Below, one piece after another: positions 6,968-14,406 of a stretch of DNA of 14,939 bases. The notes beneath the pieces were generated by a model. The model made no database searches. It was not told where the DNA came from and saw only the letters and a list, made by a program, of their open reading frames with translations. A program made the translations under genes and the position numbers. Every line of letters starts with the position of its first letter. The stretch's first letter is position 1. The stretch is from IDS-8 sp035304285 (GTDB lineage Bacteria > Pseudomonadota > Gammaproteobacteria > Steroidobacterales > Woeseiaceae). The stretch spans positions 1 through 14,939 of the forward strand of contig DATGQI010000006.1 in assembly GCA_035304285.1 (NCBI GenBank), in the 5' to 3' direction.

Positions 6968-7436
6968 CAGCATTCGTGTCCTTATCGCTGACGATGACGA
7001 GCACATCCTGCAATGTTATCGCTCGGCGTTCGGCAGTAGCGATGCAAGCAGCTATGTAGAAACGCTAAGCTGCCTCGAGGCGGAGCTGTTCGAGCCGCAG
7101 CCCGCACCCGAAGCGCCCAGGTTCGACGTGGTCGCCTGCAGCCAGGGCAGGGACGCGATCTCGCTCGCCGTCGATGCGCGGCGAAACGGAAAGCCGTTCG
7201 ACGTCGTCATCCTGGACGTGCGCATGCCACCGGGGATCGACGGTGTCGAGGCAGGAAGCCGCATCCGCCAGTTTGACCCGGACGTGGAAATCGTCTTCGT
7301 CACCGGCTTCTCCGACCTTACGATGTCCGAGCTCGCCAGCCGTGTACCACCGCCGGTGAAACTGCACTACTTCAACAAGCCCTTGTCTTTTATGCAGTTG
7401 GCGGAGAGTGTCGCCGAGATGGTCCGGGCCGGTTGA
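6948..7436 (+). CDS. Single-domain response regulator (receiver with extended N-terminal half)
   Basis: A 162-residue stand-alone receiver without an output domain. The acidic pocket is ADDDE (residues 14-18). The phosphoacceptor is Asp90 in VVILDVRMPPGIDGVEA, the switch threonine is Thr119 in VFVTG, and the conserved lysine is Lys144 in YFNKP. The phosphoacceptor falls some 30 residues later than in CheY-like receivers because of extra sequence between the first strand and the FDVVACSQGRDA strand. The receiver of the next protein has the same extension and the same RMPPGI(D/N)GVEA context, so the two are paralogues of one receiver subtype. Starting at GTG, it overlaps the kinase gene by 20 bp. 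It probably acts as a phosphate relay, sink or binding partner for the kinase. Confidence 0.9.
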   Translation: MNTQPDNSIRVLIADDDEHILQCYRSAFGSSDASSYVETLSCLEAELFEPQPAPEAPRFDVVACSQGRDAISLAVDARRNGKPFDVVILDVRMPPGIDGVEAGSRIRQFDPDVEIVFVTGFSDLTMSELASRVPPPVKLHYFNKPLSFMQLAESVAEMVRAG

Positions 7437-7446
7437 GCAAAGCTGT

Positions 7447-9360
7447 ATGTTCTTCGCCGATTCCACTACCAATCGCATCCTGGTCGTCGACGACGACAAG
7501 GACATCGTGCGCGAGTACCTGGACTGCCTGGGCAGCAACTTCGAGCCTGAACTCGCGACGACGACTCTCGGAGACCTGGAGAAGGTACTGTTCGGAGAAC
7601 AGACGGACGAGAAAGGATCTGCCAGGTTCGAGGTTGACTCGCGCGACCAGGGAGAGGGGGGTGTCGCCGCTGTCGAGCACGCGGTGCGGTTGGGCAAGCC
7701 GTACGCCATTGTCTTCCTGGATATTCGCATGCCTCCCGGTATCAACGGCGTTGAAGCTGCGTCCCGGATTCGCAAGATCGATCCGAACGTAAACATCGTG
7801 CTCGTAAGCGGCTCCCTGCTTCCCGAGCCGGAGAATCTCGGCAAGCAGATTCCTCCCGCCGATCGCATATTTTTCTTCAAGAAGCCGTTTCATGCAGTCG
7901 AATGCCGCCAGCTTGCCGCCGCTCTCTGCGGCAAGTGGCATGCCGATCTCGCGTTGCGCCGCGCCAACGAGGTTCTCGAGCAGCGGGTGATCGATCGCAC
8001 GGCCGACCTGCATCGGCTGGCGTACTTCGACCCGGTGACCAAGCGTCCCAATCGGTTAAAACTGATCGACGAACTCCAGGTGATGATCGACGCGGGTACC
8101 AATGGGCGAACCGCGCTCGTCCTGCTCGATATCGAGCGGTTCAGCTTTCTCAACGAGACTATGGGGTACGAAGCCGGAACCGCTGTGCTGCGCGCGATCG
8201 CAAGCCGCCTGGCACGAGCGCTCGAAAGCCGCCTCGCCGCTCGGCGTAGCGTCGTTGGCAGGTTCGGCGCCGATGAATTTGCATGCCTTATCGCGGATGT
8301 CGCGGATGGATCCGAACTGCAGGAACTGGTGGATTACATCAGGCAGGCCGTGATGGAGCCGTTCGTCGTCAACGGACGCGACCTGTTCCTGAAAGCCAGC
8401 ATCGGAGTAGCCTGGCATCCGGACCACGGGAACGATCCGAAAACCATTTTTCGCTGTGCGGAATCCGCGTTGCACAGGTCCATGCGGCGGCCTGATGGAT
8501 ACGTGACGTTCTACCACAGCGAAATGCAATTTCGGGCGCGCCACCAGTTCAACATGGAAGCCGAACTGCGACAGGCGATCGACAACGGCGAGATAACGAC
8601 TTTCTTCCAGCCGCAGGTGGATTTGAAAAGCGGGCGCGTGGCGGGCGTCGAAGCGCTTGCGCGATGGATCCGGCCCAACGGAACGATCGTCAGTCCGGCG
8701 GATTTCATTCCCCTGAGTGAAGAGATGGGCATATCGGATGTTCTCTTCGAAAGCATCATGCGGTGGGTCTGCATGACCGTCCGTAGCTGGCGCGACAGCA
8801 GCGGCTGGGATGTCCCGGTCAGCGTCAACCTGTCAGCGCAGCAGTTGAGAAACCAGCAGCTCGTGCAGCTCGTCGGCTCCATTCTCGAACAGTTCTCGCC
8901 GGGGCAGAAGCTGATTAACCTGGAATTGACCGAGACTGCACTTCTCGAGGATCTGACGGTTGCCCGGCCGGTGCTTACCGACCTGGCGGCGCTCGGCGTC
9001 GGCATACATATCGATGATTTCGGCACCGGTTACTCCTCGCTGAGCTACCTCGCCGAGCTGCCGGCGCAGACCCTGAAAATCGACAGGACGTTCGTTCAGC
9101 GACTTTCGGAGTCATCGAACAACGAGCGGGTCGTGCAGGCTATCGTGGCCCTGGGCAAGGCAATGGAGCTCGAGGTCATAGCAGAGGGTGTCGAGACGGC
9201 CCAGCAGCTCGAGCTCGTGACGCGCTTCGGCTGCGATCTTGCGCAGGGATTCCTCATTGCGAAGCCGATGCCGGAGGAGGAGTTCCTGGCGTGGTGCGAA
9301 GCTAACGGTTCTTCCGGCCTCGATACCCTTCGCGCTCCCTCCGCCGCAGCGGGTTGCTAG
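7447..9360 (+). CDS. Response regulator with receiver, degenerate GGDEF and intact EAL domains (c-di-GMP phosphodiesterase)
   Basis: A 637-residue protein. The receiver (about 10-165) has Asp15-Asp17, phosphoacceptor Asp92 in FLDIRMPPGINGVEA, and Lys146. A linking helix (about 165-190) leads to a GGDEF domain (about 190-355) whose signature is GADEF (274-278). The usual nucleotide-site GHxxGD is GYEAGT, and no RxxD inhibitory site precedes the signature, so cyclase activity is doubtful. The EAL domain (about 370-620) keeps every expected residue: EAL (402-404), Asn461, Glu493/Glu496 in LELTE, Asp523-Asp524 in DDFGTGYSS, Lys544, Glu580 and Gln600. Phosphodiesterase activity, cleaving c-di-GMP to pGpG, is therefore likely under phosphorylation control. 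I chose ATG 7447, ten bases after the receiver stop. An in-frame GTG at 7408 would overlap that gene and has no properly spaced Shine-Dalgarno. Confidence 0.9.
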   Translation: MFFADSTTNRILVVDDDKDIVREYLDCLGSNFEPELATTTLGDLEKVLFGEQTDEKGSARFEVDSRDQGEGGVAAVEHAVRLGKPYAIVFLDIRMPPGINGVEAASRIRKIDPNVNIVLVSGSLLPEPENLGKQIPPADRIFFFKKPFHAVECRQLAAALCGKWHADLALRRANEVLEQRVIDRTADLHRLAYFDPVTKRPNRLKLIDELQVMIDAGTNGRTALVLLDIERFSFLNETMGYEAGTAVLRAIASRLARALESRLAARRSVVGRFGADEFACLIADVADGSELQELVDYIRQAVMEPFVVNGRDLFLKASIGVAWHPDHGNDPKTIFRCAESALHRSMRRPDGYVTFYHSEMQFRARHQFNMEAELRQAIDNGEITTFFQPQVDLKSGRVAGVEALARWIRPNGTIVSPADFIPLSEEMGISDVLFESIMRWVCMTVRSWRDSSGWDVPVSVNLSAQQLRNQQLVQLVGSILEQFSPGQKLINLELTETALLEDLTVARPVLTDLAALGVGIHIDDFGTGYSSLSYLAELPAQTLKIDRTFVQRLSESSNNERVVQAIVALGKAMELEVIAEGVETAQQLELVTRFGCDLAQGFLIAKPMPEEEFLAWCEANGSSGLDTLRAPSAAAGC

Positions 9361-9426
9361 TGTCCTGAGCCAGAGATCTCCTACAGCAGACCTGTTGCCC
9401 CGATAACCAGGCCTGTGCCGCACTTG

Positions 9427-9456
9427 TTGCGGTGATAGCGGCGTCCTGCCTAATAT
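9427..9456 (+). promoter_or_regulatory. Weak sigma70-like promoter candidate for mscL
   Basis: TTGCGG (9427-9432) and TAATAT (9451-9456) are 18 bases apart, in the 161-bp gap before mscL. Each hexamer is only a partial match to consensus, so this is a guess from spacing and position. Confidence 0.22.
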
Positions 9457-9521
9457 TGATCCCGCCTCTGCTCGAATAGTTGCTGCAGCGGCATCAACAT
9501 TACCGGCCAAGGGGAAAAGTC

Positions 9522-9941
9522 ATGCTCAAGGAATTTAAAGAATTTGCCATGCGCGGGAACGTCGTAGACATGGCGGTAGGCATCATCATTGGCGCTGCAT
9601 TCGGCAAGATCGTGAGTTCGCTGGTCGCGGATGTAATCATGCCTCCCATCGGGTTGCTTATGGGAAACATGGATTTCAGCCAGTTGTACCTGAACCTGTC
9701 AGGTACGGACTATCCATCCCTCGCTGCCGCGCAGGAGGCAGGTGCTGCGACCATCAACTACGGGCTTTTTATCAATGCCGTGCTCGACTTTCTCATCGTC
9801 GCCTTCGCGATCTTCATGGTGATCCGCGGCATGAACAAGCTCAAGAGAAAGGCAGAAGAAGCGCCGGCAGAGCCACCGAAGGCATCCACCGAGGTCCAGC
9901 TCCTGACGGAAATAAGGGACTCGCTGCGCGCGAGGAGCTGA
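9522..9941 (+). CDS. mscL: Large-conductance mechanosensitive channel MscL
   Basis: A 139-residue protein matching MscL throughout. The N-terminal helix MLKEFKEFAMRGNVVDMAVG leads into TM1 (GIIIGAAFGKIVSSLVADVIMPPIG), the pore-lining helix. A periplasmic loop (about 48-75, with LSGTDYPSLAAAQEAG) follows. Then comes NYGLFINAVLDFLIVAFAIFMVI as TM2 and a cytoplasmic helix ending TEIRDSLRARS. It forms a homopentamer in the inner membrane that opens under high tension to release solutes on hypo-osmotic shock. The start is ATG 9522, preceded by AAGGGGA at 9509-9515. An upstream in-frame TTG at 9480 would add 14 non-conserved residues and is rejected. It stands alone, with 161 bp before it and over 200 bp after. 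Confidence 0.97.
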   Translation: MLKEFKEFAMRGNVVDMAVGIIIGAAFGKIVSSLVADVIMPPIGLLMGNMDFSQLYLNLSGTDYPSLAAAQEAGAATINYGLFINAVLDFLIVAFAIFMVIRGMNKLKRKAEEAPAEPPKASTEVQLLTEIRDSLRARS

Positions 9942-10207
9942 TTACAACCAGCCCACCGCTGCTTTCTGTAGCACCGGGCACGACAGTTGGGTTGCCGCGC
10001 TGAAGGCACGGAACAGCATGGAATAAAGGGTTTCGGATCAGCAGCTTGAGGCACTGAAGGCTGTGCTTTCGTTACGCAGTTCCGGGCTTGCTTGTTCGCG
10101 CGGCTCACTGATGCGAAACTGTTAGGCGAACCGGGGGGGTTCAAAAAAAGCGATGCGCCGGCCGTTTGACACGGCGTACAAACAATGTGATCCCTTACGC
10201 GACGATC

Positions 10208-10216
10208 AAGAGGTGG
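10208..10216 (+). promoter_or_regulatory. Strong ribosome binding site deciding a TTG start at 10222
   Basis: AAGAGGTGG ends five bases before TTG 10222-10224. This is far better than anything at the upstream in-frame ATG (10153), where only a run of seven G ends 13 bases ahead of the codon. Confidence 0.55.
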
Positions 10217-10221
10217 TTACT

Positions 10222-11457
10222 TTGAAAGTCGATGCCAAACAACAACCGGTCGAGAGCGAGTTCGATCGCAAATTTGCCGAATGGTGCCTGTCCCTGGCGG
10301 GCAACCCGCGCATTTCGCTCAAGCTGTGGGACGGCACCGAGTATTATTCCGGGAAGCAAGCGCCGATCGCCCAGATGGAAATAAGGGACAGGTCGGCACT
10401 CCTGCAGTTGTTGCGTTCACCGCCGATGGGCTTCGGGGAAGGCTACATCCGTGGCCATATCGAGGTTCACGGAGACTTCTACGAGTTTATCGATGAAGCA
10501 TCGCGGGCCTATTCGCAAAGGACGACGCGCGGCTATCACCTGCAGAAACTGCGATCGCGCCTTGCTGCCTTGCGCATCAATACCCGTTCCCGGTCCCGCG
10601 ACAACGTGCACCAGCACTACGATCTCGGCAACGATTTCTACAAACTCTGGCTCGACGAACGCATGGTCTATACCTGCGCGTATTACGAGCGGCCGGAAAT
10701 GACGCTTACCGAGGCGCAGGTTGCAAAGCTGGATCACGTCTGCAGGAAGGTGATGCTGAAGCCCGGCCAGAGAGTCATCGAGGCAGGCTGCGGCTGGGGC
10801 GCGCTTGCGATGCATATGGCTGAACAGTACGGAGTGTACGTCACTGCGTACAACAATTCTCGCGAACAGGTCGCCTATGCACGGGAACGGGCGGAAGAGC
10901 GGGGCCTTTCGAATCGGGTCACCTTCGTCGAGGACGACTACAGGACCATCACCGGCCAGTGCGATGTTTTCATCTCCGTAGGCATGCTGGAGCATGTCGG
11001 GCTTGCCAATTTCCGCACACTGGGCTCGGTCATGGAGCGCTGCCTCAAGCCGGAAGGCTTCGGGCTGATCCACTCGATCGGTCGAAGCAATCCGCGGCCG
11101 CCTGATCCATGGATTGCACGCCATATTTTCCCCGGCGGGCATATCCCCAGCCTAGGCGACATGGCAGCGATTTTCGAGCCGTTCAAGTTTTCCGTGCTCG
11201 ATGTGGAAAACCTGAGACTGCATTACGCGCGCACATGTCGTGCCTGGTTGCACAACTTCGAAGCCGTTGCGGACAAGGTGCGGCGAATGCATGGTGAACA
11301 GTTCGTCCGCACCTGGCGGCTTTACCTCGCCGGTTCTGCGGCCGGGTTCAGGTCCGGAACTCTGCAGCTTTACCAGGTCGTGTTCGCGCCCCGCGGCAAC
11401 AACGATGTGCCGATGACGCGCCATTACCAGTACCTGGCCGAAACGCCTCCGGAGTAG
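10222..11457 (+). CDS. Cyclopropane-fatty-acyl-phospholipid synthase family methyltransferase
   Basis: A 411-residue SAM-dependent methyltransferase of the CFA synthase family, close to the usual 380-420. The N-terminal lipid-contacting domain (about 1-125) includes GFGEGYIRG. HYDLGNDFYKLWLD and the MVYTCAYY segment (Cys152) follow. The SAM motif is EAGCGWG (187-193), then DVFISVGMLEHVG (Glu257), HSIG (His284, Ile286) and RLHYARTC (Tyr335). These match the bicarbonate-site Cys, Glu, His, Ile and Tyr of E. coli Cfa. The enzyme adds a methylene or methyl carbon from SAM to cis-unsaturated acyl chains in membrane phospholipids. I prefer TTG 10222 because of AAGAGGTGG just before it; ATG 10153 would add 23 residues with no clear similarity. 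The flavoprotein gene starts four bases after the stop, so an operon is likely. Whether it makes cyclopropane or methyl-branched chains is not settled. Confidence 0.9.
   Translation: MKVDAKQQPVESEFDRKFAEWCLSLAGNPRISLKLWDGTEYYSGKQAPIAQMEIRDRSALLQLLRSPPMGFGEGYIRGHIEVHGDFYEFIDEASRAYSQRTTRGYHLQKLRSRLAALRINTRSRSRDNVHQHYDLGNDFYKLWLDERMVYTCAYYERPEMTLTEAQVAKLDHVCRKVMLKPGQRVIEAGCGWGALAMHMAEQYGVYVTAYNNSREQVAYARERAEERGLSNRVTFVEDDYRTITGQCDVFISVGMLEHVGLANFRTLGSVMERCLKPEGFGLIHSIGRSNPRPPDPWIARHIFPGGHIPSLGDMAAIFEPFKFSVLDVENLRLHYARTCRAWLHNFEAVADKVRRMHGEQFVRTWRLYLAGSAAGFRSGTLQLYQVVFAPRGNNDVPMTRHYQYLAETPPE
11451..11454 (+). promoter_or_regulatory. Ribosome binding site for the TTG start at 11462
   Basis: GGAG lies inside the last codons of the methyltransferase gene, seven bases before TTG 11462-11464. 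The placement suggests translational coupling of the two genes. Confidence 0.5.
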
Positions 11458-11461
11458 TCCT

Positions 11462-12433
11462 TTGCAACATGCGGATGTAATCGTCGTCGGTGGCGGCCCG
11501 GCAGGATCCACCTGCGCATGGAAACTGCGCCAGGCAGGCATGAACGTGCTTGTGCTGGATCGATCAGAATTCCCCCGGACCAAGCTTTGTGCCGGATGGA
11601 TCACCCCGCAGGCGGTAGACGACCTGGAGTTCAACACGGATGAGTATCCGCACAGCTTCCTGTCGTTCGACCGGCTCGAATTGAACTGGCGCGGCTTGCG
11701 GTTCCGAAAGAAGACGGTGCAGCACTCGATCAGGCGTTACGAGTTCGACGACTACCTGCTGAAAAGATCGGGAGCGACACTGAAGACACACAAGGTCAAA
11801 CGTATTACCCGCGCGGGTAAGCGCCTGGTTGTCGACGATCTCTTCAGTTGTGACTACCTGGTGGGCGCCGGCGGCACTTCCTGCCCCGTCTACAGGCAGT
11901 TTTTCCACGACCGGAGCCCACGCGCGAAAGACCTGCAGATAGCAACCTACGAGCACGAATTCGCTTACGACTGGCAGGACGACGAGTGCAAGCTCTGGTT
12001 CTCGGAAGACGGACTTCCCGGGTATGCCTGGTACGTGCCGAAGGGGAGGGGATACGTCAATGTCGGCCTCGGAGGCAAGGCGGACGCAATGAAGTCGAAG
12101 TCACTGCGCCTCCAGGATCACTGGGACCGTTTTGTTCGAAACCTGGAGGAACGCGGCCTGGTGACCGGCGCGAGCTATGACCCCAGCGGCTACAGTTATT
12201 ACCTGCGCGGCAGCGTGGACACGGTGCGTCTCGACAACATTTTCATCGTTGGCGATTCCGTGGGCCTGGCGTCGAAGGATTTGGGCGAGGGGATCGGCCC
12301 CGCCGTGCGCAGCGCGATCCTTGCCGCGGAGGCGATAGTCGAAAACGCGGAATACAGCCTGCGCAAAGTCGACGGGTACAGCGTGCCGGGATTCCTGCAG
12401 CAGCGGATCCTGCGAAAGGCAGCCTCCCTGTAG
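11462..12433 (+). CDS. FAD-dependent oxidoreductase, geranylgeranyl reductase family
   Basis: A 323-residue flavoprotein. DVIVVGGGPAGSTCAW (5-20) is the dinucleotide-binding fold for FAD. DRSEFPRTKLCAGWITP, about 15 residues later, is the family's (D/E)(K/R)..FPR.K.CG motif. YEFDDYLL and YLVGAGGTSCPVYR form the middle part, and GYAWYVPKGRGYVNVGLGG is the typical F-P-K-G..NVG strand pair. IFIVGDSVGLASKDLGEGIGPAVRSA is the second FAD contact, binding the ribityl chain. Family members saturate isoprenoid double bonds (archaeal lipids, chlorophyll side chain, MenJ menaquinone reductase) or act as related hydroxylases. It starts with TTG behind GGAG and is separated from the methyltransferase gene by four bases, so a joint role in lipid modification is inferred. 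The protein is shorter than many family members (often 350-430), lacking a C-terminal extension. Confidence 0.85.
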   Translation: MQHADVIVVGGGPAGSTCAWKLRQAGMNVLVLDRSEFPRTKLCAGWITPQAVDDLEFNTDEYPHSFLSFDRLELNWRGLRFRKKTVQHSIRRYEFDDYLLKRSGATLKTHKVKRITRAGKRLVVDDLFSCDYLVGAGGTSCPVYRQFFHDRSPRAKDLQIATYEHEFAYDWQDDECKLWFSEDGLPGYAWYVPKGRGYVNVGLGGKADAMKSKSLRLQDHWDRFVRNLEERGLVTGASYDPSGYSYYLRGSVDTVRLDNIFIVGDSVGLASKDLGEGIGPAVRSAILAAEAIVENAEYSLRKVDGYSVPGFLQQRILRKAASL

Positions 12434-12476
12434 CAGTTTCTGCCCACACCCGGGCGGCCTCGTCCGGCAGCTGCCG

Positions 12477-13100
12477 TTAGAGATTCCGCGTTACCCGCAT
12501 AGCCTCGGCCGCTCCCTTGCACAGCACGGCCTGCATGCCTGTTTCGACGGCAGCCGCAACGTTAAGGGGATTGTCGTCAAAGAAAAGGAAGGCGTGCGCA
12601 GGCATATCGTACGCTGCGATGACCTGGAGGAACGCTTCGCTGTCCGGCTTCAGGAGCCCGGTCTCGAACGACAGGAAGGTCCTGTCGAACAGGCCGGAGA
12701 GTGATGGGCCGATATCGCTGCGGCCCCAGTGGGCGGCATTCGTGTTCGACAGGAGCAGCTTCGCGACTCCCTCGGGGATGCTGCCAAGGAGCGCCGTCGT
12801 CTCCGGGAAAATGCGCTCCGGCCATGAATCGAACCTGCGCAGGAATTCCTGCCAGTCCATCGCTAATCCCATTTCCTGCACGATTGCTCTAGCGAACGTC
12901 CCGGCATCCGATGCGCCGCGCTCAAACTGGCGTACGGAGGGTGACTTCAGCCAGCGCTCGAGGAACAGTGTCGGCGGCATCTGCACCCTGAAGGTTTCCC
13001 CGGGGGCACGGAGCTGCAACAGGACTCCGCCCAGGTCGAAAACGACGGCTTTGACATCACCTGTTCTGATGCTTCCGGATTTGCCGTCACTCGGGCTCAT
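12477..13100 (-). CDS. HAD-superfamily hydrolase, subfamily IA (YihX-like)
   Basis: A 207-residue haloacid-dehalogenase-fold hydrolase, normal length for the subfamily. Motif I is VFDLGGVLL (20-28) with the nucleophile aspartate. The usual second aspartate of DxD is glycine here, as is normal for the YihX/epoxide-hydrolase N-domain-like branch. Motif II is LLLSNTN, motif III is the lysine in TGLLKPDSEAF, and motif IV is FFDDNPLNV. A small alpha-helical cap lies between motifs I and II. Family members dephosphorylate sugar phosphates or other small phosphoesters; E. coli YihX acts on glucose-1-phosphate. The substrate here is unknown. It converges on the flavoprotein gene with a 43-bp gap, and follows the DUF4340 gene on the same strand by 97 bp. 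ATG 13100 has GGGAG 11 bases upstream. Confidence 0.88.
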   Translation of the reverse strand: MSPSDGKSGSIRTGDVKAVVFDLGGVLLQLRAPGETFRVQMPPTLFLERWLKSPSVRQFERGASDAGTFARAIVQEMGLAMDWQEFLRRFDSWPERIFPETTALLGSIPEGVAKLLLSNTNAAHWGRSDIGPSLSGLFDRTFLSFETGLLKPDSEAFLQVIAAYDMPAHAFLFFDDNPLNVAAAVETGMQAVLCKGAAEAMRVTRNL

Positions 13101-13197
13101 TGAATGCCGCGCTCCCGTCAGTCGGCGGAAAGTAAAACAGGAAAGGCAGCAATCCCGCCCTTTGCGCGACAGGGGCGCCCTCCCGCGCGGCGGCGCG

Positions 13198-14406
13198 TCA
13201 TTCGGCCGCCGCGTCTTCCTCTTCGCTCAGGAGATCGGTGAGGCGACGGGTCAGCTGCTCGGCCTTGTAATCGGCGATCCTGTAGGTCCAGCCACTGACG
13301 CGATCATTGATCCGGGCCGCTTCCTCGTGCGGGTCCGGCGTTTCTTCGCCCGCTTCCTCCTCGCCTGGAGCTGCCGCCTCGGCATCAGCCCCGGGCTGCC
13401 CGGATTCCGGGGCTTCCCCCTCGGAAGGTTGTGCGGCTTCGGAAGGCTCCTCGCCCTCGCCGGGTTCCGGCGCGTCGGCGACCGCATCGTCTGCGGAAGC
13501 CTCCACTGTTATCCAGTGTTCTACCTCATCGTCAGCGGCATCGTCCTCCGCGGCCGGTTCAACAGCCCTGCTGCCAACTCGTACCAGCAGTTTCAGACCG
13601 TCGAAGGTCGTGAACTCGGCGGCTGATGCGTCTTCACCCGGCAGATCCCCGCGCCGCACATCCTGGAGCGTCAGGTTACCCGGCACGCCCGCGATTCCGT
13701 TGGCCACGGAGGGGTAGCGGAGTTCCCGGCCGTCCGGAATGTTCTCCACCTCGAAGTTGGCAGCGTCCGCATGCGCTTTTCGAATGCGAACGTCCTCGCC
13801 GTCCGCATGGCGGACGACGACCGACTGGATCCGGTCCGCGCGTATGTCCACGATCTCCGGCAGCAACCATCCTGTGCTGTCGTCGGGCAGGTCCGGGTTC
13901 TGGTCGATGAGCCAGCTCTGCTCTTCATCCGGGAGACGCGCGTAGCGAAACTCCCGCTGCGCCGTGTCCCCCAGTATGACGGAGACCGCCGCATCGTCAC
14001 CTCTCGCTGAAACGAGCACGCCATTGCCGCCATCTTCCCGCGGATCCGCAACCCCGAGACGTCCATAGAGCTCCGGATCCGCTGTCTTCTGTTCAAGCTT
14101 TTGCGCGTCCGCCAGTGCCAGCAACAGCTGCCGCAGCTTACCGGTGTCGGCCGGATACCCGTCGTGCCCGGACGAAACCCATCGTCCGGCCGCAGAATCA
14201 CCCTCAGCTTCACGCTGAAGGGTTATCGTTCCGTCGGCATCCGTGATGGTGACGGTATTGAGGTCGTTTAGACGCGACTTGATCGCGGGAAACAGCACTT
14301 GCCCGCCCGTTCGGGAATCACTCCTGTCCGTGGAGTTCAGCGCGAACAGAACGCCGAACAGGAGCAGCACTACGACAGCAAGTATTTTTACATTTCGGGG
14401 ACTCAC
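13198..14406 (-). CDS. DUF4340 domain membrane-anchored protein
   Basis: A 402-residue protein with one N-terminal membrane helix (about 6-24, KILAVVVLLLFGVLFAL) and a large, probably periplasmic remainder. The body resembles DUF4340 proteins, with repeats of short strands such as LNTVTITDADGTITLQRE, WVSSGHDGYPADTGKLRQLL and WLLPEIVDIRADRIQSV. Residues about 303-363 form an acidic Pro/Glu/Ala-rich low-complexity stretch. The conserved-looking end WTYRIADYKAEQLTRRLTDLL follows it. DUF4340 genes typically sit beside GldG-like ABC-transporter auxiliary genes, as here, and their biochemical role is not known. I chose GTG 14406: it shares GTGA with the stop of the upstream gene and is preceded by AGGAGGAG at 14413-14420. 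A start at GTG 14433 would encode that ribosome binding site as protein and is unlikely. Confidence 0.85.
   Translation of the reverse strand: MSPRNVKILAVVVLLLFGVLFALNSTDRSDSRTGGQVLFPAIKSRLNDLNTVTITDADGTITLQREAEGDSAAGRWVSSGHDGYPADTGKLRQLLLALADAQKLEQKTADPELYGRLGVADPREDGGNGVLVSARGDDAAVSVILGDTAQREFRYARLPDEEQSWLIDQNPDLPDDSTGWLLPEIVDIRADRIQSVVVRHADGEDVRIRKAHADAANFEVENIPDGRELRYPSVANGIAGVPGNLTLQDVRRGDLPGEDASAAEFTTFDGLKLLVRVGSRAVEPAAEDDAADDEVEHWITVEASADDAVADAPEPGEGEEPSEAAQPSEGEAPESGQPGADAEAAAPGEEEAGEETPDPHEEAARINDRVSGWTYRIADYKAEQLTRRLTDLLSEEEDAAAE

Noticed and set aside
7408..7446. GTG 7408 as the start of the receiver-GGDEF-EAL gene
   Set aside because: It would overlap the preceding gene by 29 bp, its only GGAG is one base from the codon, and the added residues are not receiver-like. 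ATG 7447 begins right before the first receiver strand.
7065..7880. Minus-strand open frame of 271 codons across the two receiver regions
   Set aside because: Antisense to two receivers with intact phosphorylation sites, and with no domain or ribosome binding site of its own.
9418..9432. CCGCA/TGCGG hairpin after the EAL gene as a terminator
   Set aside because: Only a 5-bp stem and no T-run follows.
9480..9521. TTG 9480 as the mscL start
   Set aside because: It adds 14 residues absent from MscL, whose N-terminus begins at ATG 9522 after a good AAGGGGA.
10128..10142. GAACC-GGGGG-GGTTC hairpin followed by seven A as a terminator
   Set aside because: The short stem is followed by A on the plus strand; on the minus strand the T-run would precede the hairpin, so neither direction fits.
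10417..11142. Minus-strand open frame of 241 codons opposite the CFA-type gene
   Set aside because: Shadow of a gene with complete SAM and active-site motifs; no independent support.
12465..12476. CGGCAGCTGCCG perfect palindrome between the convergent flavoprotein and HAD genes
   Set aside because: A 12-bp GC-rich palindrome without T-runs or other copies here is easily expected by chance in GC-rich DNA; not called a terminator.
12517..13626. Long plus-strand open frame of 369 codons
   Set aside because: It is antisense to the HAD hydrolase and the DUF4340 gene, both of which show clear family motifs. Its translation is Ser/Arg-rich without recognisable domains, as expected for a shadow frame in GC-rich DNA.
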